Source: Apostichopus parvimensis (taxonomy: Eukaryota; Echinodermata; Holothuroidea; Aspidochirotida; Stichopodidae). From it: DNA of 27,175 nt. The notes under the pieces were generated by a model. The model was given only the letters and a program-made list of their open reading frames with translations, searched no databases and had not been told where the DNA came from. The DNA lies in assembly GCA_000934455.1 (NCBI GenBank), contig KN884888.1, positions 58,693-85,867 on the forward strand, in the 5' to 3' direction. The position numbers and the translations under genes are program-made. This document shows, piece by piece, positions 1-10,174 of the stretch; within the stretch, counting starts at the first letter, position 1; every line of letters starts with the position of its first letter.

Positions 1-675
1 ATACGTCCAAGGATCACAGGAGCAACGAACTGTTGTAAGAGGAGGAAAATAAATAATAAAGAAACCCCGAAAAAAAATCCGTTGGTGAGTTACTGAGTAA
101 GAATCGGAAAACATTTCTCCCGGTTCATGATGATTGCGTATGTGCAAGTGCCCTACATCAGTTTCGCTACAATTTTCATTATAAGCTAGGTCCATCGCGG
201 AGGCAGGCTGTAATGTAATGATACTGTGCATGCTTGATAACGTAGTAAGGTTTCAATAATGCAGAATATCCGTGGGCTACCAAAGCTGGCGGGGCAATGT
301 GTTTTTCCTAATGCCTTTAAAAAAGAACTTTGAAAATTTAGTCAACTTTATATATGTAGGCCTAGGCTAGGGCCTAAGATCTTTATCCGTCCCCTGTTTA
401 TACACACTGTTCATAGGCGCCGGCCCGCTCCCACCTTTATTGCATACACAATTTGTAAATACAAGGCTTACTACAAGAATACAGATTTGTGGCAGGCGAC
501 TTGCAATTTTCATTTAGAAAGGGGATAAAAGAAAGATAAACGAAAAATTGTAGATCTCACCCAGACCATTTTTGATTTTGAAATTGATTATCTTTTATTT
601 ACTATTTTTTTCTTTTACTTGTGTAGAGCACTTAAACTATACAACTTCGTGAACGAAAATCTAAACCAAGGGAAA
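1..675. other. Gene-free left flank
   Basis: I see no convincing coding region, RNA gene or terminal repeat. The stretch contains an overlapping set of AGGCCTA/TAGGCCT-like words near 356-376, a low-complexity word family that recurs at 3697-3710 and 8049-8058. It is probably the 5' flank, or untranslated leader, of the transposase gene that follows; I searched by eye for a terminal inverted repeat matching the DNA right of 3915 and did not find one. Confidence 0.5.
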
Positions 676-2178
676 ATGCCTCATTTTTGTTGTGCTGGTG
701 GTTGTACAAACTCATCGGACAAACAAGATCTGTCTTTTCATAGTTTACCTTTACGAGACAAGAAAAGATTAAATCTGTGGATCACAAAAATGAAACGAGA
801 TCCCAAATTTTTCAGTGTTAATAAACATGCAAAAATATGTTCAAGCCATTTTACTGAAGATGACTTCATCGAGCCACTTGCAAACAAGAAGAGGTTGAAG
901 AGAACTGCTGTACCTTCAAAATTTATTTGGACAGAGCCAGGGAGGGAAAGTACAGAAAGACAAGTGTAAGGAAAATTACAGGTATGGCATGAAAATAAAG
1001 ACGAAGAAACAGACACTGCTTCTGAAGGAGAGGGTGATGTACATGACCCCCAGAGACCATCCTCTGTGTCAAGAAATATCCAGACTGATTATAGTTTTGA
1101 GGAATTAGACTTGCCTTGCCAGCACAGTTTCTCTGTATCTCATTTGCTGTCTAAAAGCACAACAGAAAAAAAGGAGGAGAAATTCTTTACTCATTTTACT
1201 GGATTTAATTCAAATGCACAGTTTAAGGAAACACTTAGATTTTTAGTCCCAAATTTAGATAGAAATAATTTAGTTTACTATGACACCAAAGAGGCAAGAA
1301 GTAAATTAATAAATGCAGAATCACTCTTTGAAGATGAAGAATTAAATGAAGGAATATATCTCACAGTGGAATCAACAAAACGTCCAGGGAAAAAAATTTC
1401 GATTGAAGACGAGTTCTTGATGGTTATGGTGAAATTGCGAATGGGACTCAGCAATTTGGACTTGGCTGAAAGATTCAATTTGTCAGAAAGTACTGTGTCT
1501 GTAAAGCTGATAACTTGGTTTAATTACTTGTATGTTATTCTTGGGTCATTAAAGATATGGCCTGGTCGCAATATAATTTTAAGTAATTCACCCCAAGAAT
1601 TTGTCCAGAAGTACCCTAATACAGTTGTAATCATAGATGCAACAGAATTACAAATTGAAGTGCCAAGTTCACTGCAAAAGCAAAGTGAAACTTACAGTTC
1701 TTACAAAAGTCACACCACATTAAAATGTTTACTTGGTGTTGATCCTAAAGGGGGTATAATTTTTGTTTCCCAGCTATATGAGGGGTCCATAAGCGACAAA
1801 GAAATTGTAAAAAGATCTGGTTTCTTATCAGTTCTTAAACAAAAACTAGAAATGGGGGAACTACACAAAGGAGATGCAGTTATGGCAGACAAAGGTTTTG
1901 ATATTGAAAATGAATTGAAAGCTATGGGGTTAAATCTCAATATCCCCACCTTTTTGAGAGCAAAGGGAAGTTTCTCAGAAGAGGATGTAATTAGGACACA
2001 GACAATTGCCATGCACAGAATTCATGTTGAAAGGGCTATTGGGAAGGTTAGGCGGTTCCAGTTGTTTAATTCAGTAATACCAGTGACAATGTTTGGTACA
2101 ATAAATCAAATCTGGACTGTTTCTTGTTTGTTATCCAACTTTCAAATCCAATTCTTTGAGAATCTCAGTATAGCATAG
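676..2178 (+). pseudogene. THAP-domain DDE transposase, one in-frame stop
   Basis: Transposase of a cut-and-paste DNA element: it would bind its element ends through the THAP zinc finger and cut with a DDE catalytic core. The start is the ATG at 676, giving the typical THAP opening MPHFCCAGGCTN. The C2CH zinc ligands are visible as C5, C10, C55 and H58, with W35, P25 and an AVPSKF motif at 78-83. A helix-turn-helix segment follows (about 1410-1530). The catalytic core shows D in IDATE (1636-1638), D in ADKGFD (1888-1890) and E in HVERAIGK (2029-2031), spaced as in the DDE_Tnp_4 family. A single TAA at 967-969 separates the THAP finger from the core, and both sides are in the same frame, so this is one gene of about 500 codons with one nonsense change. 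A 16-bp GT...AG stretch spans the stop but is too short for an intron. PIF/Harbinger- or ISL2EU-like; the exact superfamily is inferred from memory. Confidence 0.88.
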
Positions 2179-2241
2179 TGTAGTTCAAAGGTTCTTTACC
2201 ATATATGTATAAACAAAAATCAATGGGACTATTCATTTAAG

Positions 2242-3915
2242 CTATGACATCAAAAATGGTATGCTTTTGATGAAGAGTGAGTTAAGCTTTGGCAAAGCAA
2301 TGACAGTCCAATATTCTTCATCAAAAGCAACTCTTGTAGCAATCATTTCATTACTGTCACTCAAATAAACAATGAAATCACACCATTTTAAACCAGTAAG
2401 GGCCATCTGACCTTGCACTTGGGTAAAGTAACCAAACTTGTGTTCACGTTTAAGAATGTACTCCTCACTGTTGTCTTTAAGTTCAATATAAAAGTCATGG
2501 GATTTCACAATCTCCTCCACCTTCTTTCCTCGGTGCGTCATTGGGCACTTTATTTCAAGTATGGCTTGAGAGCTGGGTTAGAAACCTTTCCATCAGGGGT
2601 ACATCCTAGGTGTGGGTGCTTGGGATTTACAACAAGTCCGGAATCAAAGACACAACAATTTGGAATTTTCTTTTTCATTTGTTTAATGTAAATAGTCAAG
2701 GCTTCCTTTTCTTTTGACAATCCATGTTGAATTGAAGCTACTTTACTCAAATCCTTTTTACCATTAATGTCTTTGAACATTGCTTCTGTGGGAGGTTTTT
2801 TTCGAGCAAGAACTTTGCCAAAGTTTGACGCTGTTAATCTTTTCTTACGTGCCGACTGCCATTCAGCACACTTATACTGCATGACTGTCCTTTTCTGAAG
2901 TACATGAGAATCCTCAAAGGAAATGGATATATTTTCCTTAAACCAATCCTTTTGTGTAACACATGACAAACAATCCAGATCAAAATGTATTGTTAAGTCA
3001 TCAGCAGGTAAGTTTGGAAATGACTTACACATTTGGTTATCAATATCAGTGAAATTTGGAAAGAAATCTAACGAGTGCTTAAATTGTGTTGTAAGATTAG
3101 CACAGTTAAAGAGTTGATATGACAGGCAAGAGCCTACGGGTACATTTCCAAAGACTGTTTTTATGTTTTTTGGTGTATCTTGTTCCATCAAAAGGTATGA
3201 AAAAGGGGGTGGTTTCGCCAGCTTTTTAAGGTATGTAACATGGACATCAACCGCTGAAGCAGACAGTCCATCAGATGCATTGAAACCTCGAGCATCATAG
3301 AGTTTGCATCGAACAGGGTCCTTCTTCCTACCATCGTCCTTTTTATCAGTTACAGCACTTGCAAAATGAGTAGCCATTACTGGCAATGGCGTAATGTTTG
3401 TAGAGCGAGGTATGTGCCACTGCTGTGGTTTACTTGTACAGGTTGAACCCACAGGTATTTCACTAATTCCATATGATGAAAAATCATTAAGCTGAAACAT
3501 TAACGCATACACATGATTACAATGTCCGCCACTCCCCGCTTTACATGAGCAATGTCCAGAGATTAATTTTGCACGATTTTTTCCCTTTTCGAACGAAATA
3601 TATATCTTCATTTTTCTTCATCGACCTATGGCATCTTGCGCGAATTACGTTAGGTTTAACGTAAGTAACAGTACTACCACTTGCTTGGCCTAAATCACGT
3701 AGGCCTACGTAATTATCATGGATGTAACCCTCTTTAAAAAACTTCCAACTTTTGTTACCGGTATCACCCTTACCAGCTGTGGAAATCCAATCGGCGCATG
3801 TTGCGGGAACGAACTGAGATACTTCTGAAAAACATTTGGTGAAATTAAGGTCGTTACTTATCCAACATATACAGCAATCAAAATGAAGTTTGCAACACCT
3901 ACAATTCGACGCCAT
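2242..3915 (-). pseudogene. SWIM zinc finger + YqaJ-like nuclease, frameshifted
   Basis: The partner protein of the transposon, read toward the transposase gene and ending 63 bp from it. The first ATG is at 3913-3915 (MASNCRCCKLHF). A Cys-rich N terminus leads to a SWIM zinc finger (CSCKAGSGGHCNH, about 3503-3555). The C-terminal part is a YqaJ/lambda-exonuclease-type fold: EWQSARKKRLTASNFGK, then LGCTPDG with a catalytic Asp, then an E-x-K motif (EIKCP). Two 1-nt frameshifts break it. One lies at about 3575-3605 in an A-rich run before the SWIM finger; the other is at about 2560-2580, between the LGCTPDG and EIKCP motifs, which splits the active site. The family role is DNA end processing or recombination. 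Pairing with a THAP/DDE transposase in convergent order fits what I recall of ISL2EU-type elements; that link is from memory. Confidence 0.82.
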
Positions 3916-3991
3916 TGCATGTGTCTAACACAGTTCGGCAAGCAGGGCGACCGGTTCCGCGAAAATTAAACAAAATGTAAACACCCAATCC

Positions 3992-4005
3992 AAGTCACGT
4001 GACTT
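3992..4005. promoter_or_regulatory. Perfect 14-bp palindrome with CACGTG core
   Basis: AAGTCACGTGACTT is a perfect palindrome 77 bp upstream of the YqaJ-gene start, preceded by CCAAT on the plus strand (about 3985). The CACGTG core is a bHLH/bZIP-type binding word, so this could be the promoter of the minus-strand gene. The position is the only support; no expression evidence can be seen. Confidence 0.3.
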
Positions 4006-4541
4006 CCGAAACCGCATTTGTCAATTGACTCTGAATGTTGTTTACCATGCTCTGAGCCGCTAAAACTGAGGCAGGTCAGGTCCCAGGGAATAGTGATATC
4101 ATGCTGTGGTAATATTGGCTATTTTAGGGAGAACGATTTCAAATCCCAAGAATATGTGCACATAATAATAATTATAGTAAAATTTGAAGTTGCGTCAAAA
4201 TTACGAAGGTGCGTCAATTATGAATCCTTTACTTTACATAACAAAATATCATGATCATAAAAATCATAGCCGAACCATATTGCGTACATTATATAAGTAA
4301 TATACTCTTACCTACAAATAATAAGAATTACGACACATACCTGGGCAATTTAGAAAACGAACAGTTGAGAGAAGGTAACTTGGTGTAAGGCGTTGTAGAC
4401 TAACTAGAATAATGTATCAACGACCAAATATAAAGAAAAATGACAAGTGGACTTTGAAATATTAATCTGGTATCATCTTCGTAGCCTGTCCAAATATTGA
4501 TCGTTGCAAGTAGGTATTAAAACGCAATTATGAAATAGCTT

Positions 4542-5135
4542 AAAGCAGCATTTTGCGTCCTTTTCTATGATTTTTCTCAACCTCACTGACTCCACTATGC
4601 CATAACGACATTTTACTTCAAATGGTGGCATACAAGTCAAAAAAATTGCAACTTTCAACTTTGTTTTTCTCCAAGATATTTTCCGTTGGGATCCCAATAA
4701 ACCTCGCCCATAATATGAATATTTAAACACTACGAACGTCATTGACCAATACGTAATATAACACCATGCTTGATTTGTGTACAGTCTATATGGCAGTTGT
4801 ACCAGGGAGTTCAATAACAACTCACTGGTTGTACCAACGCAAAGTCTTGAATCTATTTTTAGCAACGGCTTATAACTAAACCTGCATCTCTGATTGGTTG
4901 AATTCTAACTAGTGGGTTTGGGGGAACTGTATGCGATTAATTTTGTATGTGGCATCCGTCTTGGACCCTTTTCTCATTATTTGCAAATATCCTTAATTAC
5001 TCGCCAATTAACGTTGTTGGCAGGGAAAAACTTGGCTAATATCTTAGTTTGCTGTTTTGTGATTGATATATGTAAAAAACTCGATGGACATGTCAAAAAA
5101 GTAGAAAATGGCGACCAAACGCAAAATGCTGCTTT
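4542..5135. repeat. Foldback / MITE-like candidate
   Basis: A 17-bp sequence, AAAGCAGCATTTTGCGT, at 4542-4558 is repeated as its exact reverse complement at 5119-5135. Weaker similarity continues inward (TTTTCTATGATTTTTCTCA against TTTTCTACTTTTTTGACA). The 594-bp unit has no coding content I trust, so it resembles a non-autonomous inverted-repeat element. TTAA-like words sit beside both ends (CTTAAAG at about 4540, TTTAAC at about 5138), but I could not define a target site duplication. It contains hairpin copy 2 (4796-4835). Confidence 0.45.
4796..4835. mobile_element. Mini hairpin insertion, copy 2
   Basis: The 8-bp direct repeats GTTGTACC (4796-4803 and 4828-4835) flank a 24-nt imperfect hairpin that begins AGGGAGTT and ends AACTCACTG. 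The design is that of copy 1 at 9860-9902, but its flanking repeat differs by one base on both sides together. That is what a target site duplication would show, although a motif intrinsic to the element cannot be excluded from two copies. Confidence 0.5.
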
Positions 5136-6817
5136 CATTTAACGGTATGGTTATTAGAATGAAAAATAAATTCATCTGATATTAAAGACAATTAAAGTAA
5201 TTCTCCAAATTTGGTTGCATGATACACAGTTTGTATTTATCATTTACGTTCTAATATTCAGTATGCTTGTTGATGTTTGTTATTATGGTTCAGCGTTATC
5301 AGATATCAATCAAAAGATGGTCTACAATAATATTTTATAGCGAAAGGGGTATTTGGTAATCGTCTCAAAAGTTAGCTGTTTATGGAAAATGTAATGTATA
5401 ATGATGGAATAGTCCGTCCCTTCAACAAATCTCCAAGAATTCTTTCAGTATCATAAATCCCGCTGAAATATGTATTAATGAATTAAAATCATTAACAGGA
5501 TACTAACAATAAATCACGATTTTCCTGTTGATTTTCTCAGGATAATAAAACTAAATCAAAGCTAAATTTGTATAACAATTTTCAAGTAGGACACAATAAT
5601 ACAACTTAAACATTGTACAATAATTTTCGATCATATATGGATTGTGGAAAAATGTCTTATTACTTTCAAGCTATTCTATAGGAATATTCGTTTACGAATA
5701 TGACGAACATTTGCCAATAAAGTAAGTTTATTAAAGAAATTACATTTAGGACCATAAGAGGTCTTAAAAAATATTTGTATACGGCAGGAAATTCTTAGTT
5801 ATTCAACAAAAATTACGGGACAACTAATAATACTACTCAAGTCAGTAATGGTTTTGTAATGAGTGCATACTGTTATGTTGTTATTGTCTTCTGAAGATAT
5901 ACTTGATTATTCAGACGAATAGCTTGCGAAAGAATAAATAGTGATCTTTGACCTCCCACCTTTTTGTCTAAAAATTCCTTATCGTTTTAGCATGACATGT
6001 ACCTTAATGACTATTTTTTTTTCTCGTCATTATTTATACTAATTTCAATACTCTAATAGATTGATATACTTCTGGGGTTTCCTTTGACCTTTTATAACTT
6101 TTGTTTATTGATCTTACTTTTTGTTTTTACTTTTAAAGAATATTTCTCTAACGTTTTTGTAATTTATGTTAAAATATTCGTTTAGTAATTATAATTAGTA
6201 TATTATTAACACATTAAAACCTGCTTAAACTTGTTTTTAACAAATATGTACAGGATATAATGTTAGTTTGCTTTCCAAATAGTTGGAATACCTCTAAAAA
6301 ACGCGGAAAGAGGCGGCTGAGACCTTCGAGGTGCAATCAAATCGATCTTTACAAACCATGATTACATCTCATTAAGTATTACTGTCACTTTTTAGGTATA
6401 TTAACAAGCATTTGGGCCAGGTTGTTACTTTTATAAACCCAACCCCCACAGAACTGTGTTGAAGAACGTTCGGGAGATATAGGACGAAATGTATTTTTTA
6501 GTTTCTTGCATTGGTATTTACTCCTGCCGTTTTATTTCTTAAATGACGATATGAAGCAGGGAATCAAGTCTCAAGTTCACATTCAAGCTACAGTGAATAA
6601 AGGACAAACTTTTTTACTTTAATTTGTCTGACTATGACGAGGTTGTTACAGTTAGAAACAACAACAGTTCCTTATTTAATGGATGTGATCATTACGAGTC
6701 TCGATTTTAAGCCTAGTGTTAGCAACAAACTATTGTTGCATTTTTTTTACTTGTGCATTTTTTCCACTTAACTTTGATGCTTCAGTGCGTTTGACGAAAC
6801 ACAAACCCCCATAAACA

Positions 6818-6846
6818 AGCACGCACACGCACGCACACACACACAG
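6818..6846. repeat. CA/CG-type microsatellite
   Basis: Short alternating purine-pyrimidine tract of CA dinucleotides interrupted by CG steps (GCACGCACACGCACGCACAC and following). Simple repeat, no further function inferred. Confidence 0.85.
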
Positions 6847-7592
6847 TCGAGAGATACTTACTGACGTCTACCTTAGTGAGCCAACTTGTAGGAACAAGTG
6901 TATACGCTTGTGCGTATTGTCCATGTTAGCTTTGCCTTACAGTCGCGATATCTGTCATTGATAGTGCTACAGTTCACCAATGTATTACTTGTAACATTTA
7001 TGGAATTTTTATGATAACATGATCGTTACCTGAAACAATTTTATTTGACAGCGTGCATCCACAGGCTTACGAACTGCTACTTATTCTTGTTTGTGCCAAA
7101 ACTTGATATGAGTATTAGAGAGACATAATTCCCATATATCATTATGTATCCGTACAAAGTTGCATTACCAACTACAACCAATTTTTTCAAGGTGTTGAAA
7201 GTTAAACTTCGGCAAAACATTAATTTGAAATAAACATTGTGAAGAAACTGCAGTCGTATTACTATACTCTTTGAATTTAAAGAATATACTTTAAATATTT
7301 GAGGCTCATCAATAAAAATAGCTGGACTACATAGTTAAACAAACAGAGCGTAAGGTGCAATTCCAAACTCACAGGGAATTAAAAATTTCGTGATCTCAAA
7401 GGACGTGTTTACAATATATCACAAATTTGTAAAGGATAGAGTTGAATGTCATACAATAGTGCTCAGTAATACAATAACACCTCTAATAAAATGGTCTAAG
7501 AAACAACTGTAACATTTTACATGTTTCCCACCTTACATCTCATCTCACATCACGTTCACCAAATGTTCCAAGACAGTAACAACTGTTCATAT

Positions 7593-7940
7593 CCTGTAAC
7601 ACATGTTACCGTGTTACGAACACAAAATTGTAAATACTAATGCACCTTTGTGGGACTTACGTAACGATGAATTGAACAAACCGTCTCTTATGAAAGTTTA
7701 TAATAGTGTATGAATTACATTAGTTCCAACAGGAACAAAAGCAATGAAAGAACTTAAATGTTTAAGGTTGAACTTCGAAGTACTATCTCGATGTTCTTTT
7801 GGGCTACTTTGAGGTGATGAAACTTATGATCGCTAGGATGTGGCAACGTAATACTACAATTTAAGTTGACCTTCATACATGGCTGCCACAACAATATTGA
7901 CCTGTTTAAAAGACATCTGGGGGAAAACAGATCTGTTTTA
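7593..7940. repeat. Long direct repeat, copy 1
   Basis: This shares two blocks with copy 2. A 33-bp block (7593-7625) opens CCTGTAACACATGTTACC, and a block of about 286 bp (7655-7940) begins CTTACGTAACGATG and ends CAGATCTGTTTT. Between the blocks copy 1 is about 137 bp shorter than copy 2. DNA after copy 1 (7941-7985, with CACGGTTGTGGGACATGAA) again resembles the middle of copy 2 (8308-8345). The arrangement is therefore a tandem duplication of a unit of about 665 bp with a later deletion. Noncoding. Confidence 0.8.
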
Positions 7941-8257
7941 CTAATGCACGGTTGTGGGACATGAACATTATTTCCTGTACCAGCCATTAATGCAAGTCCA
8001 TATACGCGGTTCTTAAATAAAGTCGTATCTAGTCGTTTGATGCTATAAGTAGGCCTAAGGATATACTCGAACATGGCATGTTCTCGACATGACGAATTGG
8101 CTTAATTTGAAGAGAGGTTTAAACTGGCATCAGCGGCACCGTAACTTCTTTACTTCATCTCGTAGGCATGCTCATCTTCATAGTCTCCTTGTCCAGTCGC
8201 GCAGTTCTTTTTCTTGCTTGGGAACAAGTTAACAGCTTTGAAGTTGTTACAGTGCCA

Positions 8258-8743
8258 CCTGTAACACATGTTACCGTGTTACGAACACAAAGTAGTAATT
8301 ACTGACCCACGGTTGTGGGACATGAATAGTAGTTGCTGTACCACCTATAAGTATCGGCTGCACGTGGGTTGTGTACTGGCTAATGATGTTTTACTACAAA
8401 TGTCACAAATAAAGACGACGGGAAAAGAAACTCCAATAGATTTAGTAAACCTTGTAAACTTACGTAACGATGTATTGAACAAACCGTCTCCTATGAAACT
8501 TTATAATATTGTATGAATTACATTACTTCCAATTGGAACAAAAACAATGAAAGAACTTAAATGTTTAAGGTTGAACTTCAAAGTACTATCTCGACGTTCT
8601 TTCGGGCTACGTTGAGGTGATGAATCTTATGATTGCTAAGAAGTGGCAACGTAATACTACAATTTAAGTGGACCTTCATACATGGCTGCCACACCAAGAT
8701 TGGCCTCTCTAAAAGACATCCGGGAGAAAACAGATCTGTTTTG
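8258..8743. repeat. Long direct repeat, copy 2
   Basis: The fuller copy of the duplicated unit that starts at 7593. It has the same 33-bp opening, the middle segment that copy 1 has lost, and the same distal block (8456-8743). The two copies differ by scattered substitutions. The open frame at 8268-8516 falls inside it and looks accidental. No terminal inverted repeat was seen, so I cannot call the unit a transposon. Confidence 0.8.
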
Positions 8744-9019
8744 AGTCTATGAGCCTTTCAATTGATATGTGTACAATATTCTATGATATTAATTACTATT
8801 AGACAAAGGAACCAATAATGAATGATTACCTACCAAAACATTGCCAAATGTTCAAAATGTTTAGGAAGAATTAATTTAACTATATGTATCAAAGGATTTT
8901 ACAAGTGGTGAATACATCTAAATATGGGCTCATTGTTTATGATTACTAACAATAAATGACCTTTAACTAGATACGAACTGTAGTATGGTTTCAAATAACA
9001 ATAAATTCAAACTAAATAT
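8744..9019. other. AT-rich spacer before the Polinton
   Basis: No gene, repeat or RNA was seen. It is ordinary flanking DNA, disrupted on its right side by the Polinton insertion at 9020. Confidence 0.5.
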
Positions 9020-9025
9020 TACGTC
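9020..9025. repeat. Target site duplication, left (TACGTC)
   Basis: TACGTC stands immediately outside the left inverted repeat and is matched exactly by 24748-24753 outside the right one. Polintons characteristically make 6-bp duplications, so both ends of the element are fixed by this pair. Confidence 0.93.
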
Positions 9026-9496
9026 AGTAGTGTATGGTGTCAGACTAGGGCAGAATCGATATGGGGTACAGAACCGGGGCATAATCGATACAGAGTGTGG
9101 GACCGGAACTAGGGCAAAATGGACAGGGGGACCCGAACTAGGGCAAAATGGACAGTGGGACCTATTATAGGACTTCATGTGGGACCTATTATAGGACGTC
9201 TTGTGGGACCCGATATAGGACGTGGGTGGGACCTATTATAGGACATATTATAGGACATAGGTTGACCCTTAGACAACTTGGACATGTGTGAGTAAAACAC
9301 AAGGTCAAAATGAGAACAAAAACGATGTGTTGTACAGTTTTGTTTTTTTATTCGAGAGCAACACGGCATCACATCAATCAAGAAAATAACATCAACCAAG
9401 AAAATATGGGTGCTTAAGTCATACATGTAAAAACAAAAATGATATAGATAGTACATCACTCATTTGGTTATCGTTATACCATAACGGTTAGGAGAC
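9026..9496. repeat. Polinton terminal inverted repeat, left (471 bp)
   Basis: Matches the reverse complement of 24339-24747, from AGTAGTGTATGGTG inward to GGAGAC at 9491-9496. It is 62 bp longer than the right repeat because it has an extra pair of units of about 31 bp near 9041-9102 (each with an AATCGATA core). The inner 200 bp (9290-9488) align without large gaps at roughly 93% identity by hand. Open frames inside it on either strand are by-products of the tandem repeats. Confidence 0.92.
9041..9262. repeat. Tandem repeats inside left TIR
   Basis: Three nested tandem families follow one another. Two units of about 31 bp contain AATCGATA; two 28-bp units contain GAACTAGGGCAAAATGGACA; three to four units of about 24 bp contain GTGGGACCTATTATAGGAC. 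Tandem arrays in the terminal repeat are known in some Polintons and could be binding sites for the integrase or terminal protein; that role is inference. Confidence 0.85.
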
Positions 9497-9691
9497 GGTC
9501 GGTAAACCCGTTCCGACGAAATTCATTTCGGATACTAGCACATTTTAATAACATTATTATTTTAAAGTATCTAACATTTGTACAACAAAACAAAAACAAA
9601 AAATTGGTAAACACATAAAATCATGCATGATTATGTTTAGAACAACAACTTGGTAAACACATGAAATAGTGAACATTGAAATGATCAATCG
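9497..9691. other. Spacer between left TIR and protease gene
   Basis: AT-rich, no gene. It contains a short direct repeat (TTGGTAAACACAT at about 9604-9616 and 9650-9662). As it lies just past the 3' end of the last minus-strand gene it may hold polyadenylation sequence for the operon-like gene block, but no signal stands out. Confidence 0.4.
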
Positions 9692-10172
9692 TTAAAGATA
9701 TGGTTTAATGAAATAATATACATCTTGGTCATTACGGTGAACGTCATCGGTAAACCTTCCAACGATATCCGCCATACGTTGTCCACGGCACCGATGTAAG
9801 AGATAATACAAACAGTAATGTCCACACACATGAGAGCTCAGCGATTGTAACTGACGTATGTTGTAACAGGGAGTTGGTATGGAACAACTCCCTGGTTGTA
9901 ACGAACAACTTCGTTTCGAAGAAACCATGCAATGCCTGGTATCGTCGTGGGTGGTCGGCCAAAAGAATCGAAATATTCTACGACGGTGCGGTCTCGTGAC
10001 ACGAACAAGCACATCCAGTGTTGACCCTTATAAGCTGATGGATATTGAACACGTAACAGTTGCCTGGTTTAGGACGTCGTGTTGGCAAATCGTCGGATGC
10101 AAACACACCTCGGAATGTGGGTGCTGTAAACGTATCTCTCTCGAGGATATTCGTCAGCGTCGTGCTGTCCAT
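9692..10172 (-). pseudogene. PRO: Adenain-like cysteine protease (Polinton PRO), two frame breaks
   Basis: Maturation protease of the C5 (adenovirus) cysteine protease family; it would cleave capsid precursors. The ATG at 10170-10172 lies 2 nt after the MCP stop. The pieces occupy three frames. The N-terminal part (MDSTTLTNILERD ... PGNCYVFN) is followed after a 1-nt break near 10035 by a part with the catalytic His in GQHWM (10018-10020) and the EYFDSFGRPP motif. After a second break comes LSSHVCGHYCLYYLL with the nucleophile Cys at 9824-9826. The second break coincides with a 35-nt addition (27-nt hairpin at 9868-9894 plus one 8-bp repeat); discounting it brings the frames on both sides into register. 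The catalytic His and Cys are both still present. The stop at 9692 ends the last gene before the left TIR. Confidence 0.85.
9860..9902. mobile_element. Mini hairpin insertion, copy 1, inside PRO
   Basis: GTTGTAAC (9860-9867) and GTTGTAAC (9895-9902) flank a 27-nt hairpin: AGGGAGTTG (9868-9876), an 8-nt loop, CAACTCCCT (9885-9893) and a G. It interrupts the conserved protease region between the FDSFGRPP motif and the catalytic CGHYC motif. The length of hairpin plus one flank (35 nt) equals the frame offset between the two protease segments. This is direct evidence that it is an insertion with an 8-bp target duplication rather than part of the ancestral gene. Confidence 0.68.
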
Positions 10173-10174
10173 TT

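Larger units (their letters stand above)
4006..7592. other. Long gene-free AT-rich region
   Basis: No supported gene. Open frames at 4018-4254 (+), 4473-4865 (-) and 4912-5142 (+) have no family resemblance I recognise and AT-driven composition. The last two lie inside the foldback at 4542-5135. Beyond 5140 the DNA is simple AT-rich sequence apart from the CA-type microsatellite at 6818-6846. No tRNA-like clover leaf was seen. Confidence 0.5.

Noticed and set aside
970-985. GTAAGG...ACAG just after the transposase stop, read as an intron that would remove the break
   Set aside because: It is only 16 nt, far below a workable intron, and the frame continues unchanged across the stop, so a simple nonsense codon explains it.
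4473-4865. 130-codon minus-strand open frame as a gene
   Set aside because: No family resemblance, AT-driven composition, and it overlaps the foldback repeat and a hairpin insertion.
6297-6345. GC-richer patch that might be a tRNA
   Set aside because: No T-arm GGTTCGA-type sequence or acceptor pairing could be built around it.
9026-9262. CRISPR-like array in the tandem repeats
   Set aside because: Units are contiguous without unique spacers and are mirrored at the other end of the element, so they are TIR minisatellites in a eukaryotic element.
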